Below are positions 26,790 to 37,365 of a stretch of 64,000 nucleotides of DNA, piece after piece. Position 1 is the first letter of the stretch; every line of letters begins with the position of its first letter. The notes beneath the pieces were generated by a model that did not search any database, was not told where the DNA came from, and saw nothing but the letters and a program-made list of their open reading frames with translations. The DNA is taken from contig CAVXIC010000008.1 in NCBI GenBank assembly GCA_963761755.1, positions 186,001 to 250,000 on the forward strand. The letters are read 5' to 3'. This DNA comes from CAJXVA01 sp963761755. GTDB taxonomy: Bacteria; Myxococcota_A; Polyangia; Nannocystales; Nannocystaceae. A program made the position numbers and the translations under genes.

Positions 26790-27395
26790 TCAGGTGGTCT
26801 CGGGCACCCACAGGGTCTCGCCGTAGCCCAGGCGGGCCGCCAGCGCGCGGGAGAGCACGAAGAAGTAGTCGCTGAGCCGGTTGACGTAGTGCAGCGCGAC
26901 GTCGCTGACCTGCTCGGACGCGCCGGCGAGCGTGACGACCTCCCGCTCGGCCCGTCGACAGACGGTGCGGCTGAGGTGGCACGCCGCGGCGGTCGGGCCT
27001 CCGCCGGGCAGGATGAAGCTCCGCAGCGGGGGCAGGTCTTCGTTGAGGGCATCGATGTCCCGCTCGATCTGTTCGACGTGGTCGGGTCGAAGGGACAGCC
27101 GCGGCATCTCGCTGGGCTCGTCGGGCTCGGGGTAGGCGAGCTCGGCACCGAGGTTGAAGAGCTCCTGCTGGATCCGACCCAGCTGCGCGTCGAGTCGTTC
27201 GACGAAGGTTCGCGCGCTCGCGGCCCGCGGATCCCGGAACAGCTCCACCCGGACCATGCCGATGGTCGCGTTGAGCTCGTCGATGTCTCCGTAGGCTCGG
27301 ATCCGCAGGTGGTCCTTGGACACCTTCTCTCCGTTGGCCAGCATCGTCTGCCCGCCATCGCCCGACTTCGTATAGACCTTCGAGATGTAGACCAT
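26790..27395 (-). CDS. pduO: PduO-type cob(I)alamin adenosyltransferase
   Basis: This enzyme transfers the adenosyl group of ATP to cob(I)alamin to give coenzyme B12. The 201-residue protein has the ATP-binding N-terminus KVYTKSGDGGQTML, then RIRAYGDIDELNA and the late block FILPGGGPTAAACHLSRTVC with CRRAEREVV, all typical of the PduO/MMAB family. The ATG at 27395 is preferred because GAGG precedes it at a proper distance; an ATG at 27410 would add five residues. The gene lies downstream of the sucD terminator and probably has its own promoter in the 78-bp gap. The small hypothetical gene follows it. Confidence 0.9.
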   Translation of the reverse strand: MVYISKVYTKSGDGGQTMLANGEKVSKDHLRIRAYGDIDELNATIGMVRVELFRDPRAASARTFVERLDAQLGRIQQELFNLGAELAYPEPDEPSEMPRLSLRPDHVEQIERDIDALNEDLPPLRSFILPGGGPTAAACHLSRTVCRRAEREVVTLAGASEQVSDVALHYVNRLSDYFFVLSRALAARLGYGETLWVPETT

Positions 27396-27422
27396 CGCCT
27401 CGCGCACCATAGCAACCAAACG

Positions 27423-27450
27423 AAAAAGGGCCCCCGCGCGGGAGCCCTTT
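27423..27450 (-). terminator. Intrinsic terminator of the mdh-sucC-sucD operon
   Basis: Read on the reverse strand, AAAGGGCTCCCGCG pairs with CGCGGGGGCCCTTT, and is followed by TTCG. The stem is strong and GC-rich with a short T run, 24 bp behind the sucD stop. It is placed properly to end the operon before the cobalamin adenosyltransferase gene. Confidence 0.8.
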
Positions 27451-27473
27451 GTCTTGCACGAGCGCGCCCGGGC

Positions 27474-29542
<2,069 letters not shown>

Positions 29543-29585
29543 TCGCGGTTCGATTCGCGGTTCGCGTTCCTGTTGGCGCCTGGGC

Positions 29586-30533
29586 TCAGTAGGGAAGGAT
29601 CTTGACGACGTCTTTGACTGCGTTGGCCGAGATCTCGAGCATGGCCTTCTCTTTGTCACCGAGCTTCATCTCGATGATCTTCTCGACGCCGCCCTTGCCG
29701 ATGACGGCGGGGACGCCGATGTAGAGATCGGAGTAGCCGTACTCGCCCTTGAGGAACGCGGCGGTGGGAAGGACTCGCTTCTTGTCGCGAAGGATGGACT
29801 CGACCATCGAGACGACCGAGGCCGACGGCGCGTAGTAGCCCGAGTATCCGAGCAGGCCGACGATCTCGCCGCCGCCCTTGCGGGTGCGCTGGATGATGGC
29901 CTCGATCTTCTCCTCGGGGAGGAGCTCGACCAGGGGAATGCCTGCAACCGAGGTGTGCGAGGGCAGGGGCACCATGGTGTCGCCGTGGCCGCCGAGCACC
30001 ATGCCGTGGATGTCCTCGACGGACACACCGAGCGCCTCGGAGATGAAGTACTTGTAGCGGGCCGTGTCCAGCACGCCGGCCATGCCGATCACGCGGTTGG
30101 CCGGAAACCCCGACTCGTGCAGCATGACGTGGCACATCGCGTCGAGCGGGTTGGACACGCAGATGAGCACGGCGTCGGGCGACTTCTCGACGATCGACTT
30201 GGTGACCGAACCGACGATCTTGCGGTTGGTTTCGACCAGCTCGTCCCGGCTGGTGAACTCGCCCGTCGCGGGGTCCTTCTTGCGCGGCACGCCCGCGGTG
30301 ATCACCACGACGTCGGAGCCCGCCGTCGCGTCGTAGTCGTTGGTTCCGACGAGGTTGGAGTCAAAGCCCATGACGGGCGAGCTTTCGGCCAAGTCCAGGG
30401 CCTTTCCTTGCGGAAAGCCTTCCTTGATGTCGACGAGGACGACGTCGCCCAGCTCTTTTTGAACGGCCCAGTGAGCTGCAGTGGCGCCCACGTTGCCAGC
30501 TCCGACGATGGTGATCTTGTTCCTTCGCGGCAT
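29586..30533 (-). CDS. mdh: Malate dehydrogenase (LDH-like)
   Basis: NAD-dependent malate dehydrogenase of the LDH-like type, which oxidises malate to oxaloacetate. The 315-residue protein has the Rossmann loop ITIVGAGNVGATAA, the substrate Arg motif GVPRKKD, Arg and Asp in VIGMAGVLDTARY and the catalytic His in VLGGHGDTMVPL. ATG 30533 opens directly on the Rossmann strand. It is the first gene of mdh-sucC-sucD, so three TCA-cycle enzymes are made together. Confidence 0.96.
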   Translation of the reverse strand: MPRRNKITIVGAGNVGATAAHWAVQKELGDVVLVDIKEGFPQGKALDLAESSPVMGFDSNLVGTNDYDATAGSDVVVITAGVPRKKDPATGEFTSRDELVETNRKIVGSVTKSIVEKSPDAVLICVSNPLDAMCHVMLHESGFPANRVIGMAGVLDTARYKYFISEALGVSVEDIHGMVLGGHGDTMVPLPSHTSVAGIPLVELLPEEKIEAIIQRTRKGGGEIVGLLGYSGYYAPSASVVSMVESILRDKKRVLPTAAFLKGEYGYSDLYIGVPAVIGKGGVEKIIEMKLGDKEKAMLEISANAVKDVVKILPY

Positions 30534-30613
30534 GGATCTTCTCCCGTTGCGGCGAGGTTCTAACACGCCGCAGCGTCCGGCGGTGGCCTCGATCAGGCCC
30601 GGAGGGCCCCGGC

Positions 30614-31231
30614 TCAACCCGAGACTGTGAGGAGGCCCAACTCGATCAGGTACAGCGACCCGGCCACTCGGAACACGCGCGTGAGTGAAACCGCGAAGAA
30701 GGTGGAGAAGCGCATGTGCACGGCCCCTGCTGCCCAGGCGGACAAGGAGTAGGGCAGTGGGGTGATCGCCGCGACGGCCACCACCCAGACCCCATAGCGC
30801 CGAATCAGGCGCTCCAGGGCGCGACCCCGACCGGCCATGAAGCGTGAGACCCAAGCGGTGGTGCGGAGCCGCCGGCCGATGAGATAGCCCACGCAGCCCC
30901 CCGTCACGCTGCCGGTGGTCCCCCAGGCAACGACCTCCCAGAACGGGACGCCCCCCTCGAGCCCAAACCATCCGAAGGCGTCGTTGGGCACCGGAACCGT
31001 GAACGCGTCGGGGATCATGTAGCCCACGGCGATGCCTGGGCCCCCGAGCAGTTCGACGAACGCGCTGCTCAGCTCGGCGAGCGGGTCTCGGAAGAACGCA
31101 CCCAGTGCCGCGGCGATGCCGACGAGTCCGACGATGAACAGCGCCGTGAGGGCGAGGATGCGGCGAGGCGCGATCAGCTCGCGCTCATCGATCTCCACCG
31201 GCGCCGTCGCTCCTCGTTCTGCGTCCGCCAC
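30614..31231 (-). CDS. VTT/SNARE-associated (DedA-like) membrane protein
   Basis: A 205-residue inner-membrane protein with a charged N-terminal tail and about five hydrophobic segments. The VTT-domain pattern is present: a glycine-rich pair of segments WGTTGSVTGGCVGYLIGRR, then the amphipathic helix with RYGVWVVAVAAITPLPYSLS, where Arg and Pro of DedA proteins sit, and the closing AGAVHMRFSTFFAVSLTR. DedA proteins help flip or recycle lipid carriers. The start is uncertain: GTG 31231 is given, and a TTG directly upstream is possible. It follows the TCA operon start region on the same strand but is upstream of mdh by 80 bp. Confidence 0.75.
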   Translation of the reverse strand: MADAERGATAPVEIDERELIAPRRILALTALFIVGLVGIAAALGAFFRDPLAELSSAFVELLGGPGIAVGYMIPDAFTVPVPNDAFGWFGLEGGVPFWEVVAWGTTGSVTGGCVGYLIGRRLRTTAWVSRFMAGRGRALERLIRRYGVWVVAVAAITPLPYSLSAWAAGAVHMRFSTFFAVSLTRVFRVAGSLYLIELGLLTVSG

Positions 31232-31314
31232 CAACCGCTCACCGGAGGGTCTAGCGCTCCCTGGGGCCTCCGTCTACCCCCCAGCGCACCTGGCTGCTAG
31301 TGTCCCGCGCTCGG

Positions 31315-31851
31315 ATGGTTCGCAAACTCATCGCGGCGTGGGGGCTTCTGGGGGTGGTGGCGCTGTTGTCGCAGGCGATTGCGCGCCTGACCCCGCTGGC
31401 CGTCGACGCGATGCGCAGCGGGCTTTCGAGCTGGCAGTGGGTCATCCTCGCGGTCTGGGTCGTCTTCATGGCGCACTCCGAGGGGTATCGAGGCTTTCAT
31501 CGCCGGTTGTCACCGCGGGTCGTGGCGCGGGCCAGCTACCTGCTGCATGGCAAGCTCACGCCCGCCCGGGTGATCCTGGCGCCGTTCTTCTGCACGCGGC
31601 TGTTCGGGGCGTCCCGCAAGGGAATGTGGACCAGCCGAATCCTGCTCTCGGGCATCTTCTGCCTGATCGTGATCGTGCGGAACCTCGATCAGCCCTGGCG
31701 CGGGATCATCGACGCTGGCGTGGTCGTCGGCCTGGGCATCGGGGTCGCGAGCATCCTCTACTACACCGCCCGAGCGCTCGGGGGGCGACCGTCGCCGGCC
31801 GACCCCGACCTGCCGCCGGATGAAGCCGCACCCGCAGCCGCTACCGGATGA
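31315..31851 (+). CDS. Hypothetical membrane protein with three to four TM segments
   Basis: A 178-residue protein with hydrophobic segments at about residues 6-28, 40-53 and 117-150, separated by the basic stretch EGYRGFHRRLSPRVVARASY and the motif ARVILAPFFCTRLFGASRKG. The tail is acidic and Pro/Ala-rich. I recognise no family. The ATG at 31315 opens directly on a positive-inside N-terminus. The gene is divergent from the VTT gene and its 3' end overlaps the convergent lipoprotein gene by 11 bp. Confidence 0.65.
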   Translation: MVRKLIAAWGLLGVVALLSQAIARLTPLAVDAMRSGLSSWQWVILAVWVVFMAHSEGYRGFHRRLSPRVVARASYLLHGKLTPARVILAPFFCTRLFGASRKGMWTSRILLSGIFCLIVIVRNLDQPWRGIIDAGVVVGLGIGVASILYYTARALGGRPSPADPDLPPDEAAPAAATG

Positions 31852-32494
31852 CCAGCTCCAGGGTCGACCACGGGAACATGCCCCCGCAGCCGACGCCGTC
31901 GAAGTCGCTGGGATCCGACGGCGCGGCCGCGGCGGCGTCCTGTGCCGAGGCCTGACCGAACGCCCCGGTGCAGTAGCGCAGCAGCCCTGCGTCGTCGTAG
32001 GCCCAGTCGTTGCGGGAGAACGTCCCGGCGCCGACGTCTTCGAGCACGACCCACTGGGCGTCGTCATCCATGAGGACGACGACTTGTTCGATCGGTGCCT
32101 GGCCGTAGTCGACCGACCAGCTGGTCGCGGTCAGCGCGTGCAGGGTCATCCCGCCGGGGTAGGTTTCGACGTAGTCGCCGGCGAGGTCCGCGTAACCGCT
32201 GGCGCCGTCGCCGGTACTGGATTCGTCGCCAGCGCCGGTCGAGGTGCTCGTCTGCGAGCTGGTCGCCTCGCCGGTCGAGCCGCTGGACGCCTCGCCGGTC
32301 GAGCCGTCGGTCGTCTCGTCGACCGAGGTGCTGGACGCGGTGCTCGAACCCGAGCTGGTCGAGTCTCCGGACGTCTCGCCGGTCGAGCCGCCGCCGGTGT
32401 CGACGTCGTCGCTGGCATCGCAGCCGCCCAGGGAGAGGATGGCGCTGCACAGAGCAGCGAAGAGAAGCGGACGAGCCGCAGAGCGTGTGGGCAT
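31841..32494 (-). CDS. Lipoprotein with Ser/Thr/Gly linker
   Basis: A 217-residue lipoprotein: MPTRSAARPLLFAALCSAIL then LSLGGC (lipobox). About 75 residues of Ser/Thr/Gly/Glu repeats follow, built of units such as STGEASSG and STSVDETTDG. The folded C-terminal domain of about 115 residues includes LAGDYVETYPGGMTLHALTA, VVVLMDDDAQWVVLED and LRYCTGAFGQASA. The domain looks like a small beta-barrel that may bind a ligand; I cannot name it. ATG 32494 was chosen for the signal peptide. The last 11 bp overlap the convergent membrane protein gene. Confidence 0.7.
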   Translation of the reverse strand: MPTRSAARPLLFAALCSAILSLGGCDASDDVDTGGGSTGETSGDSTSSGSSTASSTSVDETTDGSTGEASSGSTGEATSSQTSTSTGAGDESSTGDGASGYADLAGDYVETYPGGMTLHALTATSWSVDYGQAPIEQVVVLMDDDAQWVVLEDVGAGTFSRNDWAYDDAGLLRYCTGAFGQASAQDAAAAAPSDPSDFDGVGCGGMFPWSTLELVIR

Positions 32495-32831
32495 GGACGG
32501 TCCTTTGGGCTCCGTCCTGCGCGGAGCCTCGGGGTTGTGGCCAGAGGTAGGTATCGGGCTCGCGAGCACCACGCTCGCACACCGTTGCGGGACAGCCGCG
32601 GAGTCTCACCGCGTTCCCTCTTCGCCGCCGTGATGGCGGACCTCGGGCCGGGCTCACCTACTCGCCGAACGCCCCGGGTGTCAAATGCAAAGCGTTCTGA
32701 AAGTCAGATTCAAGGTGGTCAGGCGCGAACTGCGGCCGAATGGGCGCACCCACGGAGGAGGAGGACTCCTGGCTCAGTTTCGAGCCGAAAATGATATTGA
32801 CTTTCAATACGAGCGGCGCTAAGGTCCGGGC
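32495..32831. other. 337-bp gene-free stretch before the iron locus
   Basis: No convincing gene on either strand. It should hold the promoters of the lipoprotein gene (reverse) and of the iron-uptake operon (forward). The right third is clearly more AT-rich and carries the Fur-like box. AGGAG and CTCCT at about 32756-32770 form a small palindrome. Nothing else stands out. Confidence 0.5.
32790..32810 (+). promoter_or_regulatory. Fur-like operator
   Basis: The sequence AATGATATTGACTTTCAATA is an inverted repeat (ATATTGA, three bases, TCAATAC) that agrees with the classical 19-bp Fur box at 12 positions by eye. It ends 21 bp before the ATG of the DUF4856 gene, where a bound repressor would cover the promoter. 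The downstream genes (imelysin, TonB receptor, ExbB, ExbD, TonB) are of the kind that Fur represses when iron is plentiful. Confidence 0.55.
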
Positions 32832-34226
32832 ATGAAGCGAGCCTTCCTCCTGCTGGGTCTGAGCGCAATCGCGTGTGACGTCTCCACCGAGCCGACCCCG
32901 CTGCACGTTCCGGATGTCTATGCATTCGAGAGCCGTTTCGACGCGGAGGGCAGCAGCGTGTCGTATGGCGGACAGGTCTTTCGGCACGTCCTGATCACCT
33001 CGGTGGCGCTCGAAATGGACACCATCGCCGAGGAGATCGACGCCGGCGTCGTGTTCGAGGCCGGGGAGGTCGCGCAGCGGCTGAGCTTCTACTACGACTT
33101 CGACGTCGAGACCGCCGGCGACCTTCGCCACGGCATCCGCACCGAGCCGGCCCCGCTTCAGGGGACCTGGGCGGAGCTGGGCGGCGCGGATCTGGTGAGC
33201 AAGACCGCGGGCAACGACCCGCAGCCGCAGCACCGCGACTGGTCCAGGGGGATCGTGGGCTGGCAGGACTCGATGAGCCCCGAGGCGGTCGTCCGCAGCC
33301 TCATCGACCGCGCCGACGCGCTCGCGGTCGCCTACTCGAGCAGTGAGGTCCCGCTCGATCCCAACGGTGAGGCGATCGAGGTCTGGTACGTGTCCCCTGA
33401 AGGCATCGACCACAAACAGCTCTTGCAGAAGTTCTTGCTCGGCGCCGTCGCCTACTCTCAAGGGACCGACGACTACCTCGACGAAGGGCTCGCAGCCGAC
33501 AACACCGACGCCGAGGAAGACGAGGCCTACACCGCGCTGGAGCAGCAGTGGGACGAGGGCTTCGGCTACTGGGGCGGCGCGCGCCACTACCTCGAGTTCT
33601 CCGACGCCGAGCTCGCAGGCGTGGAGGGACGACCGGAGTACGTGGGCGGCCATCACGACGCCAACGGGGACGGCAAGATCGACCTGAAGGCGGAGTACAG
33701 CTTCGGCGCCTCGATCAACGCGGCCAAGCGCGACTTGGGGGCGGCGGAGCTCGGCGTCGCGACCGACTACACGTCGCAGACGATGCAGGGCTTTGTGCGT
33801 GGACGAGCGATCATCGCGGCTGCCGATGGTCCGTTGTCGACGACTGCCCGCGCCGACCTCGAAGCGGCGCGAGACGAGGCCGTCGACGGCTGGGAGCGCG
33901 CGCTCGCAGCGACGGCGGTGCACTACTTCAACGACACGCTGCAGGACATGAACGCGTCGGACGACTACGCGTTTGCGGATCACGCCAAGCACTGGAGCGA
34001 GCTCAAGGGGTTCTTGCTCATGCTGCAGTTCAACCCGGCGGCCCAGGTGTCCGCCGAGGTGCTCGAGTCCATCCACGACCGGGTCGGCATGGCCCCGGTC
34101 GCGCCCGGTCAGCCCGGCGCGCAGGACTACGCCGCCGGCCTTGTCGCGGCGCGAGGGCTCCTGGTGGAGGCCTACGGCTTCGACCCTGCGCTCGCGGGTG
34201 ACGATGCCGGCGAGGGCGGTTGGTGA
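32832..34226 (+). CDS. DUF4856 lipoprotein
   Basis: A 464-residue lipoprotein (MKRAFLLLGLSAIAC, Cys15) of the DUF4856 type, whose genes are often found next to imelysin genes. Marks include VPDVYAFESRF, DHKQLLQKFLLGAVAYSQGTDDYLDE, WDEGFGYWGGARHY, the Asp/Asn-rich loop HHDANGDGKIDLKAEYSFG, and EHAKHWSELKGF-like FADHAKHWSELKGFLLML. The loop DANGDGKID looks like a calcium-binding EF-type loop. It lies 20 bp behind the Fur-like box and 20 bp before the imelysin gene. Role in iron uptake at the cell surface is inferred from the neighbours. Confidence 0.8.
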   Translation: MKRAFLLLGLSAIACDVSTEPTPLHVPDVYAFESRFDAEGSSVSYGGQVFRHVLITSVALEMDTIAEEIDAGVVFEAGEVAQRLSFYYDFDVETAGDLRHGIRTEPAPLQGTWAELGGADLVSKTAGNDPQPQHRDWSRGIVGWQDSMSPEAVVRSLIDRADALAVAYSSSEVPLDPNGEAIEVWYVSPEGIDHKQLLQKFLLGAVAYSQGTDDYLDEGLAADNTDAEEDEAYTALEQQWDEGFGYWGGARHYLEFSDAELAGVEGRPEYVGGHHDANGDGKIDLKAEYSFGASINAAKRDLGAAELGVATDYTSQTMQGFVRGRAIIAAADGPLSTTARADLEAARDEAVDGWERALAATAVHYFNDTLQDMNASDDYAFADHAKHWSELKGFLLMLQFNPAAQVSAEVLESIHDRVGMAPVAPGQPGAQDYAAGLVAARGLLVEAYGFDPALAGDDAGEGGW

Positions 34227-34246
34227 GTTGAAGGAAGCGAACGACG

Positions 34247-35455
34247 ATGAAGATGTTCTCGAACCGCAGAACCGTGCACTGGGCCATCGCGGCCGCCACC
34301 GTCATCGCCTGGGCGTGTGACGATGGGGCCGGAGCACCCGGGAATCCCATCGACGAGGATGCCGCGCGTCCGGTGCTGCGCAGTCTCGCCGACAACGCGC
34401 TCGCGCCCACGTTCGCCGAGTTCCGCACGGCCGCCGACGCGCTGGAGGTCGCCGCGTCCGCGCACGCCGATGCGGTCGCCTCCGGAGGCGATGCGGCGGC
34501 TACGGACGCGGCCCTGCGCCAGGCCTACGCCGACGCGTGGGTCGCGTGGCAGCGGGCCGAGGTCATGCAGCTGGGCCCCGCCGCTGGGTCCCAGGGGGTC
34601 GGGGGTTCATTCTTGCGGGACGAGATCTACTCATGGCCCTCGGTCAACCGGTGCCGGGTCGATCAAGAGCTGGTCAGCCAGGCCTACGCCGACCCCGGCT
34701 TCTTCGAGTCGGAGCTGGTGAACGTCTACGGGTTCGATGCGCTCGAGTGGCTCGTGTTCGCCCAGGGGTTCGATAACGCCTGCGCCCCGCAGCTCGACAT
34801 CAACGCCGCGGGGGAATGGGACGCGCTGGACGAGCGCACCATCACCGAGCGCCGCGCGGCCTATGCTGCCGTGGTCGCCGGCGGCATCGCGCAACAGGCG
34901 TCCGTCCTCGCCGACGCGTGGGCTGTGGGAGGGACGTGGAACGGCGCGCTGTCCGAGCCCAGCTCGGGGGAGTACGGCACCGTGCAGGTCGCGACCAACG
35001 AGGTGGTGCGGGCGATGTTCTACGTCGACAAGGTGCTCAAGGACACCAAGCTGGCGGTTCCCGCCGGCATTCTCGCCTGCGCGTCGGAGATCTGCCTCGA
35101 TGGGATCGAAGCGCCGCTCTCGGCGCTCTCGGGTCCCGCTGCCGTGGCCAACCTGGAGGGCTTCGCGCGGCTGTACCATGGGGGAAGCGATGCTGCGGCG
35201 CATCAGGGCTTCGACGACATGCTTCGCGATGCGGGTGAGGGCGCGCTGGCCGACCAGATCACCGCGGACATCGAAGTCGCGATCGCGGAGCTTTCGGCCG
35301 TCGATGGATCGTTCGCCGAGGCGCTGACGTCGGACCCCGCAGCGCTCGACGCTGCCCATGCGTCCGTGGTCGCGCTGACCCGCCACCTCAAGGGAGACTT
35401 CGTCACGGTGCTGGCCCTCAACATCCCCTCCGAGGCGGCGGGTGACGCCGACTGA
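34247..35455 (+). CDS. Imelysin-family (M75-like) iron-regulated lipoprotein
   Basis: A 402-residue exported protein with a signal sequence ending WAC (Cys24) and a helical imelysin-like domain. Visible blocks are AYADAWVAWQRAEVMQLGPA, INRCRVDQ-type VNRCRVDQELV, and the motif YGFDALEWLVF, which takes the place of the GxHxxE site (here Gly-Phe-Asp-Ala-Leu-Glu, so His is replaced by Asp). The C-terminal half has a second helical bundle, as in imelysins. Such proteins are iron-regulated and thought to bind iron or hand it over; peptidase activity is doubtful. The last 14 bp overlap the start of the hydroxylase frame. Confidence 0.82.
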   Translation: MKMFSNRRTVHWAIAAATVIAWACDDGAGAPGNPIDEDAARPVLRSLADNALAPTFAEFRTAADALEVAASAHADAVASGGDAAATDAALRQAYADAWVAWQRAEVMQLGPAAGSQGVGGSFLRDEIYSWPSVNRCRVDQELVSQAYADPGFFESELVNVYGFDALEWLVFAQGFDNACAPQLDINAAGEWDALDERTITERRAAYAAVVAGGIAQQASVLADAWAVGGTWNGALSEPSSGEYGTVQVATNEVVRAMFYVDKVLKDTKLAVPAGILACASEICLDGIEAPLSALSGPAAVANLEGFARLYHGGSDAAAHQGFDDMLRDAGEGALADQITADIEVAIAELSAVDGSFAEALTSDPAALDAAHASVVALTRHLKGDFVTVLALNIPSEAAGDAD

Positions 35456-35635
35456 CACCCTCGTGCAGCGCCTCGTCGCGCTCGCCGGGCAAGCCAACGC
35501 ACACCTGCAGTCGCTGGTGCTCGATCCGGCCGAGCGCACGCATTGGCTCGGGCTGCTCGTCTCGGGCGTCCTGGTGCTCGCGTGGACGCTGCGGGGCCGC
35601 CGTGGCCTGCTTCGAGGCGCGCACTTTGTGGGGTC
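35442..35635 (+). pseudogene. N-terminal piece of fatty-acid hydroxylase, out of frame with the rest
   Basis: The frame from GTG 35442, which overlaps the imelysin stop, codes for about 60 residues that look like the normal N-terminus of a sterol-desaturase-family membrane hydroxylase: AERTHWLGLLVSGVLVLAWT followed by RGRRGLLRGA. The rest of the enzyme continues in the next forward frame (LWGPSARVDLGLI). Dropping one base near 35621-35632 would join the two as GLLRGA-TLWGPSARVDL. This is either a real +1 mutation or an assembly error. Confidence 0.6.
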
Positions 35636-37365
35636 CGTCGGCGCGCGTCGATCTGGGCCTCATCGCGGTCCAGCCGCTGCTGGTCGCGGTGTTCGTCGTG
35701 CCGTGGACGCTGAGCACGGCGGCCATCGCGATGGGGGTCGTGCACGGCCTGCAATCGTTGGCCGCACCGGGGGCGCTCGCAGGTGCCGGACCGGGCTGGC
35801 TCGTGGCGGGCCTGTACACCGTGGTGCTCTTCGTGGCGTGGGATCTCAGCCGCTTCGCGCTGCACGCGTGCATGCATCGCAGCGCGGTCCTGTGGCAGTT
35901 CCATCAGGTTCACCACAGCGCCGACACGCTCTCGCCGCTCACGCTGCACCGCGTGCACCCGGTCGAAAGCCTGCTCTACCGCCTGCGCGGCGTCGTCGTG
36001 ACCGGGAGCGTACTGGGCATGTTCGCGTTCGCCTTCGGACCCGGCACCGTCCAGCTCGAGCTGCTCGGCGTCAACGCGCTGGGGTTCCTGTGCAGCGTGA
36101 TTTCGGGCAACCTCCGCCACTCTCATGCGTGGTGGAGCTTCGGGCCTCGCCTCGAACGCTGGCTGATCTCGCCGGCCCAACACCAGATGCACCACGGGAC
36201 CGAGGCCTTGGACAACCGCAGCAACTTGGGAACGTGGCTGGCCGTGTGGGACCGCCTTGCCGGGACCTGGCGACCGGCGGTGGCGCAACCGGCAGCGTTC
36301 GGTCTGCCCGAGGTCGCGCGCGACCATCGGCACGACTCGATGCTCTCGGCGCTCATCGATCCCTTCGCGGCCGCGGCTCGCGAACTCGGCCGCGCCCGGC
36401 GCTGGGTGGTGCCAGCCGCGGCGGGCGCATCGGTCGTGCTGTGGGGCGCGCTGGCTCGCGCCGAGCCGTCCGAGCCCGAGCCTGCCGCGCCCGAGCCCAC
36501 CGGGCCCGCGGACGACGACGAGGTCGACGTCGACCTCTCCGACTTCGATCCCAGTGAAGACGAGGACGCCGGTTCGACGCCCACGCCACCGACCGAGCCA
36601 CGCGCCGGGTCGGACGAGGCGGACGAGGTCGCAGCGAAGACCACCGGGGCGCAGGCCGAGCCGTCGTTCGAGGAGGACCCCGAGGTCGACGCCGCGACGC
36701 CGACCGTCTCGATCATCGGCACGCCCGAGGAGCTGCCGCGCGTGGTCGGGTCGGCGCACACCGTCGACGCCGAGACGCTCGAGCGCGAGGAGTACGACGA
36801 CATCCACCGCGTCCTTCGGTCGGTCCCCGGGGTCTACGTGCGCGGCGAAGACGGGTACGGACTGCGCCCCAACATCGGACTTCGTGGCGCCGACCCCAAC
36901 CGCAGCGCGAAGGTCACGCTGATGGAGGACGGGGTCCTCTTCGGCCCCGCACCCTACGCGGCGCCGGCGGCCTACTACTTCCCGATGACCACCCGGCTCG
37001 TCGGGGTCGAGGTGTTCAAGGGTCCTGCGGCGGTTCGATTCGGCCCCAACACCGTCGGGGGCGCGATCAACCTCCAGACGCGGGAGATCCCCCGGGAGCT
37101 CGAGACCGGCATCGACGTCGCCGCCGGACTGTGGGGCTACGGGAAGCTGCACGGCTACGCGGGCAAGAGCTGGAAGCGATTCGGGGTGCTGGCCGAGGGT
37201 GCCCGGGTGCGCACCAGCGGCTTCAAGGACCTCGACGGCGGCGGCGATACCGGCTTCCGCAAGAACGAGTTCATGCTCAAGGGGCGCCTGCACGGCGACC
37301 CCGGGGCGCGCGTCTACCAGCAGTTCGACGTCAAGTTCGGCCTGTCGACCGAGACTGTCCAATGA
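35602..37365 (+). CDS. Fused fatty-acid hydroxylase and TonB-receptor N-terminal half
   Basis: One uninterrupted frame of 587 codons. Residues 1-265 are a membrane-bound di-iron hydroxylase (sterol desaturase family) with the His clusters HACMH, FHQVHHS and HQMHH, two or three membrane helices and the usual C-terminus near FGLPEVARDHRHDS. The frame does not stop there. It continues through RARRWVVPAAAGASVVLWGA, which reads like the signal peptide of the receptor, then an acidic Pro-rich stretch. Next comes the plug domain of a FecA-like TonB-dependent receptor (IHRVLRSVPGVYVRGEDG, NIGLRGADPNRSAKVTLMED, VEVFKGPAAVRFGPNTVGG). It ends at a TGA caused by a +1 break at about 37357. If the receptor is made separately, ATG 36340 in the same frame is its likely start. 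Confidence 0.75.
   Translation: MACFEARTLWGPSARVDLGLIAVQPLLVAVFVVPWTLSTAAIAMGVVHGLQSLAAPGALAGAGPGWLVAGLYTVVLFVAWDLSRFALHACMHRSAVLWQFHQVHHSADTLSPLTLHRVHPVESLLYRLRGVVVTGSVLGMFAFAFGPGTVQLELLGVNALGFLCSVISGNLRHSHAWWSFGPRLERWLISPAQHQMHHGTEALDNRSNLGTWLAVWDRLAGTWRPAVAQPAAFGLPEVARDHRHDSMLSALIDPFAAAARELGRARRWVVPAAAGASVVLWGALARAEPSEPEPAAPEPTGPADDDEVDVDLSDFDPSEDEDAGSTPTPPTEPRAGSDEADEVAAKTTGAQAEPSFEEDPEVDAATPTVSIIGTPEELPRVVGSAHTVDAETLEREEYDDIHRVLRSVPGVYVRGEDGYGLRPNIGLRGADPNRSAKVTLMEDGVLFGPAPYAAPAAYYFPMTTRLVGVEVFKGPAAVRFGPNTVGGAINLQTREIPRELETGIDVAAGLWGYGKLHGYAGKSWKRFGVLAEGARVRTSGFKDLDGGGDTGFRKNEFMLKGRLHGDPGARVYQQFDVKFGLSTETVQ

Noticed and set aside
26790..27473. Cobalamin riboswitch before the adenosyltransferase gene
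   Set aside because: The 78-bp gap is filled by the sucD terminator and a short leader; there is no room for a B12-box fold.
37351..37365. Programmed +1 frameshift in the TonB receptor
   Set aside because: There is no slippery run or rare-codon pause of a known kind at ACTGTCCAATGA. A simple inserted base explains the frame change better.
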